Origin: Pseudomonadota bacterium
GTDB taxonomy: Bacteria; Pseudomonadota; Gammaproteobacteria; Steroidobacterales; Steroidobacteraceae
DNA length: 64,000 nucleotides
Assembly (NCBI GenBank): GCA_018240525.1
Contig: JAFEFN010000007.1
Coordinates: 1-64,000 of the forward strand
Direction: 5' to 3'
The notes under the pieces are model-generated. The model had not been told where the DNA came from and made no database searches. It saw only the letters and a list, made by a program, of their open reading frames with translations. Below, piece by piece: positions 62,791 to 64,000 of this stretch. The position numbers and the translations under genes are program-made. The stretch's first letter is position 1; every line of letters starts with the position of its first letter.

Positions 62791-63546
62791 ATGGCACCCG
62801 GCCGTCCTCTTATTGGTATCCCCGCCGACCGTCGAATGGTTGGACCGCACCCATTTCACATGGTCGGGGAGAAGTACGCCCGCGCGGTGATCGATGCCGC
62901 CGGGGCGATGCCCCTCATCATCCCTTCGCTGGCCGAAGAGCTCGGCTTCGAGGAGTTGCTGCAGCGCATCGACGGGCTGCTCTTCACCGGCAGCCCCTCG
63001 AACGTGGAGCCGCGGCTGTACGAGGGCCCGCCGAGCGATCCGGGCACCCTGCACGACCCTGCGCGCGATGCGACGACCCTGCCGCTGATCCGCCGGGCGG
63101 TCGCCGCCGGAATCCCGGTACTCGGGATCTGCCGCGGCTTCCAGGAGATGAACGTGGCCTTCGGCGGCACGCTGCACCAGAAACTGCACGAGGTTCCCGG
63201 CCATCTGGATCACCGCGACGACACCAGCCAGCCGCTGGACGTCCAGTACGCCCCGGCACATGAGGTGACGCTGGAGGAGGGTGGGCTGCTGCGCGGGCTG
63301 TCCCCCCAGCCACGCATCACGGTGAACTCGCTGCACAACCAGGGGATCGACCGGCTTGGCGCGGCGCTGGCGGTCGAAGCGCGGGCCCCGGACGGGGTCA
63401 TCGAGGCGTTCCGGGTGCGCGAAGCGCGCGGCTTCGCGGTCGCCGTGCAGTGGCATCCGGAGTGGAAGGTTATGGACAGCCCGTTTTCGCGGGCGCTCTT
63501 CGCCGCCTTCGGGCAGGCGAGCCGTGAGCGCGCACAGAGCAAGTGA
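62791..63546 (+). CDS. puuD: gamma-glutamyl-gamma-aminobutyrate hydrolase
   Basis: 251 residues, class I glutamine-amidotransferase-like (C26). Nucleophile Cys114 is in LGICRGFQEMN, with His222 and Glu224 in WHPEW. LFTGSPSNVEP and VNSLHNQGI are family marks. It frees GABA from gamma-glutamyl-GABA in the Puu route. E. coli PuuD has the nucleophile at the same number. puuA follows 12 bases later. Confidence 0.93.
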   Translation: MAPGRPLIGIPADRRMVGPHPFHMVGEKYARAVIDAAGAMPLIIPSLAEELGFEELLQRIDGLLFTGSPSNVEPRLYEGPPSDPGTLHDPARDATTLPLIRRAVAAGIPVLGICRGFQEMNVAFGGTLHQKLHEVPGHLDHRDDTSQPLDVQYAPAHEVTLEEGGLLRGLSPQPRITVNSLHNQGIDRLGAALAVEARAPDGVIEAFRVREARGFAVAVQWHPEWKVMDSPFSRALFAAFGQASRERAQSK

Positions 63547-63558
63547 GAGGCGAAGTTT

Positions 63559-64000
63559 ATGGTTAGCGAGATCCGCCAGTTTCTACGTGATCACTCGATC
63601 TCCGAGGTCGAGGCGATCATTCCCGACATGGCCGGCATTGCCCGCGGCAAGATCATGCCTGCGGAGAAGTTCGCCGAGGACGAGGGCATGCGCCTGCCCG
63701 AGAGCGTCTTCCTGCAGACCGTCACGGGGGACTATCCAAGCCAGACCGGCGATGCCATGAGTCCGGCCGAGATCGACATCGTCCTCAAGGCGGACACCAA
63801 GACCGTGCGCCGTGTGCCGTGGGCAGCCGAGCCTACCGCACAGGTCATCCACGACTGCTTCTACTCCGATGGCCGGCGCGTCTCGATGGCGCCGCGCAAC
63901 GTGCTGCGCCACATCCTGGAGATGTACGCCGCCCGCGGCTGGGAGCCGATCGTCGCGCCGGAGCTGGAGTTCTACCTGGTCGAGCAGAACCGCGATGCCG
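63559..64000 (+). CDS. puuA: glutamine-synthetase family, gamma-glutamylputrescine synthetase (N-terminal part)
   Basis: The first 147 codons are visible; the gene continues beyond the window. AGAGG lies upstream of ATG 63559. The N-terminal beta-grasp region (EVEAIIPDMAGIARGKIMP) and the start of the catalytic domain (APELEFYLVEQN, with the first metal Glu) are of the PuuA/GS III-like group, which ligates glutamate to putrescine. Context with puuD and puuB supports this over true glutamine synthetase. Confidence 0.85.
   Translation, partial: MVSEIRQFLRDHSISEVEAIIPDMAGIARGKIMPAEKFAEDEGMRLPESVFLQTVTGDYPSQTGDAMSPAEIDIVLKADTKTVRRVPWAAEPTAQVIHDCFYSDGRRVSMAPRNVLRHILEMYAARGWEPIVAPELEFYLVEQNRDA

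Overview
The window is GC-rich, densely packed bacterial chromosome with many 1-4 base stop/start overlaps (TGATG, ATGA, GTGA). A complete ADP-heptose pathway, M16 and M14 peptidases, OmpA-like and lipoprotein genes, RlmKL, an aspartate-semialdehyde dehydrogenase with a leader peptide, and Ku/LigD end joining point to a Gram-negative, probably a gammaproteobacterium near Xanthomonadales/Steroidobacterales. That placement is inference. No tRNA, rRNA, CRISPR array, insertion sequence or prophage was found.

Region 1 (1-5.3 kb, all minus strand) is a signalling block. A membrane protein with a voltage-sensor-like four-helix domain is joined by a coiled coil to an RsbU/SpoIIE-type PP2C phosphatase. 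It is followed by a STAS protein, an RsbW-like kinase, a second STAS protein, an ECF sigma factor, its membrane anti-sigma factor, and an anchored repeat protein cut by the window edge. Upstream is a decayed OprO/OprP-type porin. The voltage-sensor/phosphatase fusion is the most striking single gene.

Region 2 (5.3-18.7 kb) holds a GT9 glycosyltransferase, gmhA-hldE-gmhB-hldD for LPS core heptose, a LemA/GIDE-like membrane pair, a P450, a TauE-type permease, a Tat-type epimerase, a secreted phosphodiesterase and a secreted alpha/beta hydrolase.

Region 3 (18.7-31 kb) looks like a trimethylammonium catabolic region. A Rieske oxygenase and a trimethylamine-dehydrogenase-like flavoprotein resemble glycine betaine and dimethylglycine (or stachydrine) demethylases. 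A four-gene overlapping operon encodes an exported PHP-type hydrolase, an organophosphate-type MFS transporter, a TmpA-like Fe/2OG dioxygenase and a TmpB/PhnZ-like HD diiron oxygenase. Together they suggest a route from a 2-trimethylaminoethylphosphonate-like compound through glycine betaine to sarcosine. A large M14 peptidase and a ureidoglycolate-lyase-like cupin lie between.

Region 4 (31-42 kb) has small accessory genes, DNA alkylation repair (alkA-ogt), an M19-like dipeptidase missing a metal motif, and an NHEJ operon (hydrolase-ligD-ku) continuing into a MerR-TPR fusion and a DUF72 gene. Region 5 (42-47.7 kb) is a TetR-controlled oxidative operon (NTF2-like, SDR, P450, ALDH, SDR).

Region 6 (47.7-64 kb) has an M16 peptidase, an OmpA-like protein and a split Puu-type polyamine pathway: aminotransferase, XRE-cupin regulator and ALDH at 52-55.6 kb, then puuB, puuD and puuA at 61-64 kb. 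A shared GTCTA-N6-TA(G/A)AC operator precedes both parts. Between them are rlmL, a GST, an ArsR/SRPBCC pair with two clear operators, and asd with a Thr-rich leader peptide and attenuator.
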